Shown here: piece by piece, positions 61,497-64,000 of the stretch | Layout: the number at the start of each line of letters is the position of its first letter | Numbering within the stretch: position 1 is the first letter of the stretch | NCBI GenBank assembly: GCA_964383915.1 | Contig: CAYLJE010000002.1 | Location: forward strand, 1-64,000 | Reading direction: 5' to 3' | DNA: 64,000 nt | From: DRPN01 sp964383915 | GTDB lineage: Bacteria > Bacteroidota > Bacteroidia > Bacteroidales > VadinHA17 | The notes under the pieces: model-generated | What the model saw: only the letters and a program-made list of their open reading frames with translations | Databases searched by the model: none | What the model was told of the DNA's origin: nothing | Program-made: the position numbers and the translations under genes

Positions 61497-62243
61497 TTAA
61501 CTTTCTTCGAGTGCCTGCATCAGTTCATCGGTCATTTCAAGGTTGTGATAGACATTTTGCACATCGTCATCATCCTCGAAATCTTCTACCATCCTGAGTA
61601 TTTTCATAGCATCTTCAACCTCCAGCTTTTTAGCGGTTACAGGGACTCGTTCCAACTCGGCGTTTTCAGGTTGAATTCCCATTTCGTCCAGTTTCTTTTG
61701 AATATTCCCAAAATCTTCCAGGGCACATGTGACCACCATGGAATCTGCTGCATCTTCTATTTCTTCTGCTCCGGCATCAATGAGTTCCAGCTCAAATTCC
61801 TCAGGGTCAAAATCTGCTTTGGGAATTGTAAACACTCCTTTTCGTTCAAAAACATATTTTAATGAACCGTTGGTTCCGAGGCTCCCGCCGCGCTTGGTAA
61901 AAATAGAACGTATATTACTGACGGTGCGGTTTTTATTGTCTGTAAGACATTCGATAAAAATACCCACCCCATTGGGAGCATATCCTTCAAAAGTGATCTC
62001 CTGAAAATTTGCTCCGTCAGCAGAAGCTTTTGAAATAGCACGTTCGATATTATCTTTGGGCATATTGGTCCCCTTGGCATTCTGAACAGCAAGCCTCAGC
62101 CTCGGATTGGAATCAGGGTCAGGTCCTCCCTCCCGTGTTGCAATTTGTATTTCCTTTACCAGTTTTGAAAATATCTTTGATCTTTTTGCATCCGCTGCCC
62201 CCTTTTTTCTTTTTATGGTTGACCATTTGCTATGTCCTGACAT
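61497..62243 (-). CDS. yebC: YebC/PmpR-family protein
   Basis: 248 residues beginning MSGHSKWSTIKRKKGAADAK, the family hallmark, with GPDPDSNPRLR and NMPKDNIERAI. The three-domain YebC/TACO1 fold was long annotated as a DNA-binding regulator; some members have been shown to help translate polyproline stretches. 62 bases upstream of the LEA-like gene. Confidence 0.94.
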   Translation of the reverse strand: MSGHSKWSTIKRKKGAADAKRSKIFSKLVKEIQIATREGGPDPDSNPRLRLAVQNAKGTNMPKDNIERAISKASADGANFQEITFEGYAPNGVGIFIECLTDNKNRTVSNIRSIFTKRGGSLGTNGSLKYVFERKGVFTIPKADFDPEEFELELIDAGAEEIEDAADSMVVTCALEDFGNIQKKLDEMGIQPENAELERVPVTAKKLEVEDAMKILRMVEDFEDDDDVQNVYHNLEMTDELMQALEES

Positions 62244-62537
62244 ATTTCAAATTGTTTAAGTTTTGACAAAAATAAGAAAACGGCTTGCAAAAATAAAATA
62301 TCATATCATTTTCTCCAGGTAGTAATGTCCCGGGAAAACTTCGGTAAGTGACTTATCTGATATCATCAGAAACATTCATCCGTTCGTGTTTCCGGTTTCA
62401 ACATAACCCCATATGACATAATAACGGACTTCTTCTCCTAAAAAGTGTAACCACAATTTTTTGTTTTGGACCATGATATAAATTTTCCCTTTATAAATAA
62501 TAAAAGCGGAAAAATTATGACATAACTACGTAGTATG
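62244..62537. other. gene-poor stretch upstream of yebC
   Basis: No supported gene. A 32-codon minus-strand frame at 62376-62474 exists but has no other support. ACTACGTAGT, a perfect ten-base palindrome at 62525-62534, sits right at the left edge of the repeat island. Confidence 0.5.
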
Positions 62538-62959
62538 CTGGCGCTGTTCTAATTTATGAATCAATATGCAAACCAAGGTATAGTGGATCATATTAGAAAT
62601 TATCAATCCCAAAATTCCAATTTGCCAAGCATCTCAGACAGGCATTGAAATACCTGTCTGTAAAAAAATACTGTCCCTTGCGGGACTAAAAATCTTTTCC
62701 TAATTGTAATAAATAGCCTTCTGCCTTATCCCATTCTTTTGATAACCAAAAGAATGTAATCACATATATTCATTACAGCTTGTTCAATGGCAAATCATTA
62801 GTCCCGCAGGGACTTATTGATATTTGACAGCCACCCTGGTGGCTGGAAACATTCTTGCATCAAATAAATTACAGCCCGCAGGGATAGAATGGTTTAAAAC
62901 AAATGCATTACTTGTAAATATGATAATAATCTGTGATCCATATTTCATAACAGCGCCAG
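62538..62959. mobile_element. MITE-like non-coding repeat island with terminal inverted repeats
   Basis: The ends are exact inverted copies of CTGGCGCTGTT (62538-62548) and AACAGCGCCAG (62949-62959). Further inward, ATGAA, ATAT and GGATCA occur in the same order in both arms with insertions. Inside are compact palindromes: CAGACAGG/CCTGTCTG (62635-62660), GTCCC/GGGAC (62673-62686), CATTCTTTTG/CAAAAGAATG (62732-62756), AGTCCC/GGGACT (62800-62813) and GCCACC/GGTGGC (62830-62843). There is no ORF. I see no clear target-site duplication. Likely a non-autonomous mobile element or composite of dispersed repeats. Confidence 0.5.
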
Positions 62960-63124
62960 ATTGTCTTGTGAAATAAATGTACCAGATACCTGTGAACCAT
63001 CCCGCATTGTTATTACCAGTGTAATTCCCTTTGCATAAGTTACTTGTTGTGCCATGCAGGATTCTATACTGACCTGCATAATAAATCCCGTAAGCAAAAC
63101 AAAAACAAACATTATTTTTTTCAT
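62945..63124 (-). CDS. small secreted protein, possibly truncated
   Basis: A 59-codon frame starts at ATG 63124 with a clear signal peptide (MKKIMFVFVLLTGFIM, cleavage near CMAQQ) and continues VTYAKGITLVITMRDGSQ with beta-strand character. The last codons (LALL and stop) lie inside the right inverted repeat of the neighbouring island, so the true C-terminus may have been lost by insertion. I do not recognise the family. The signal peptide and consistent coding character support a real gene origin. Confidence 0.5.
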   Translation of the reverse strand: MKKIMFVFVLLTGFIMQVSIESCMAQQVTYAKGITLVITMRDGSQVSGTFISQDNLALL

Positions 63125-63258
63125 GGTTTCTGTTTTTTTTAAAAAATATTATTTAATTTATACATAAACTTATTTATGTAAGTTACATGAAACCATTGTA
63201 AAAGAGAATTTTTTCCGTTTACAAATTACACAACCATGAGTAAATCCTGTTGGGAAAA

Positions 63259-63591
63259 TCAGATGCAGCTCTTTAAAGTTGTCTCCCCTGTACCCAATAT
63301 ATTTTCTAAATGGAGTAATTTAATCAATTCGGTTACTTCGGGCAATACGTGAATCAGTTCGAAATCAAACCGGCATAATTCTGCCTTTCTGGCAGTCTCT
63401 ACAAGGAAATCAAAACCGGTACTGTCAATAAAATGAATTCCTTCAAGGTCGAGCGTGATTTTCATTTCTCCTTTTTCCGGGATATTGTTCAGCTCTGTTC
63501 TCATTTCCCTTGCCACCATTAAATTGAGGCGGTTAATACCCGGCAATGAAAATAATAAATGACCTTCACCGATAAAATCTTTTTTTACCAT
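63259..63591 (-). CDS. STAS-domain protein (anti-sigma factor antagonist-like)
   Basis: 110 residues from ATG 63591 (MVKKDFIGEGHLLF); another ATG three codons earlier (63600) is possible. The STAS core GIHFIDSTGFDFL carries the serine that is phosphorylated in SpoIIAA/RsbV-type regulators, and LHLENILGTGET is the usual final helix. Unlike typical operons there is no kinase or phosphatase gene next to it here, so the partner is unknown. Confidence 0.82.
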   Translation of the reverse strand: MVKKDFIGEGHLLFSLPGINRLNLMVAREMRTELNNIPEKGEMKITLDLEGIHFIDSTGFDFLVETARKAELCRFDFELIHVLPEVTELIKLLHLENILGTGETTLKSCI

Positions 63592-63683
63592 AGCAAACAT
63601 TCATTTTTAAAAGCAACGAAAATACAGATTGATTTTTTTAAGAAAAGCTAAAAAACGGGGTATTTATTAACAATTGGATTAAA

Positions 63684-64000
63684 TTATTCACTAAAACGCA
63701 GCTTTAGTTCATCCAATTGTTTTTTAGAGATAGTATTTGGGGCATCAGCCATCATGTCGCGACCTGCATTGTTTTTGGGGAAAGCGATAAAGTCACGGAT
63801 AGATTCGCTTCCGCCGAATATGGCCGCTAAACGGTCAAGACCGAAAGCAATTCCGCCGTGTGGCGGGGCTCCGTATCGTAAAGCTTCCATCAGGAAACCA
63901 AACTGACGATTGGCTTCTTCAGGAGAAAAGCCTAAAAGTTCCAGCATTCTCCTTTGTAATTTCGTATCATGAATACGGATAGATCCTCCTCCGATTTCCA
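63684..64000 (-). CDS. aspS: aspartyl-tRNA synthetase, C-terminal part (cut by window edge)
   Basis: The frame runs to the right edge, so about 105 C-terminal residues are visible. EIGGGSIRIHD, GAPPHGGIAFGLDRL (class II motif 3 with its ATP-binding arginine) and FIAFPKNNAGRD followed by MADAPN are characteristic of bacterial AspRS. The end KKQLDELKLRF is also typical. Upstream gene content is outside the window. Confidence 0.95.
   Translation of the reverse strand, partial: EIGGGSIRIHDTKLQRRMLELLGFSPEEANRQFGFLMEALRYGAPPHGGIAFGLDRLAAIFGGSESIRDFIAFPKNNAGRDMMADAPNTISKKQLDELKLRFSE

Noticed and set aside
62376..62474. A 32-codon minus-strand ORF (starting MVQNKKLWLHF) upstream of yebC
   Set aside because: Short, no signal peptide, no promoter or conservation evidence; likely chance in AT-rich DNA next to a repeat island.
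62673..62813. CRISPR-like repeats from the repeated GTCCC/GGGAC units
   Set aside because: Units differ in sequence and spacing, are short hairpins, and there are no regular spacers or cas genes.

Overview
The window is a chromosomal segment of a Bacteroidota bacterium, probably of the Bacteroidales/Marinilabiliales group. The evidence is a very large SprA (type IX secretion translocon), an LpxC-FabZ fusion, a DUF4837 lipoprotein, a GlsA/GlsB-like acyltransferase pair, repeated TAnnTTTG -7 boxes with little Shine-Dalgarno use, and moderately AT-rich DNA. Nearly all genes are housekeeping. Accessory material is confined to about 17.8-19.6 kb and 62.3-63.1 kb. No phage, CRISPR array or complete insertion sequence was seen.

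Layout. 0-0.8 kb: the 3' end of an unrecognised gene. 0.86-7.64 kb (minus): a complete trp operon, trpE-G-D-C-F-B-A, preceded by a short leader peptide with a Trp-Cys-Trp run and mutually exclusive hairpins, which I read as a ribosome-mediated attenuator. 7.7-11.2 kb (minus): clpX, clpP and trigger factor, then tRNA-Leu(UAG). 11.4-17.7 kb: an SMP-30-like lipoprotein, lptB, tatC, recQ and an orphan OppC-type permease. 17.8-19.5 kb: a decaying accessory patch with an XRE regulator coupled to a start-less small ORF, a remnant of a Lon-type protease domain, a REP-associated Y1 transposase with a REP-like palindrome inside its own coding sequence, and an AbrB-like protein. An initiator tRNA follows.

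20-28 kb (plus): M23 peptidase, dxr, rseP, tatA, DUF4837 lipoprotein, leucyl aminopeptidase, pdxA, ruvA. 28.1-35.5 kb: sprA. 35.6-40.8 kb: gcvH convergent with the rimP-nusA-infB operon, which carries a long imperfect palindrome between rimP and nusA. 41-45.6 kb: HD phosphohydrolase, lpxD, lpxC-fabZ and lpxA (lipid A synthesis), then thiL on the other strand. 46.85-54 kb: an iron-sulfur assembly operon with two tandem sufB genes, then sufC, sufD, sufS, sufE and a DUF59/SufT-like gene. 54-57.6 kb: a polytopic membrane protein and an acyltransferase pair likely to make amino-acid lipids. 57.6-62.2 kb (minus): a long PurF-family protein, a SPOR protein, UspA-type stress protein, LEA-like lipoprotein and YebC. 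62.3-63.1 kb: a gene-poor repeat island bounded by inverted repeats, ending inside a small secreted ORF. 63.2-64 kb: a STAS-domain protein and the 3' end of aspS.

The most notable regulatory structure is the trp attenuator. The most notable gene-content oddities are the divergent tandem SufB, the transposase with an embedded palindrome, and the MITE-like island. No wholly new multi-gene system could be supported from sequence alone.
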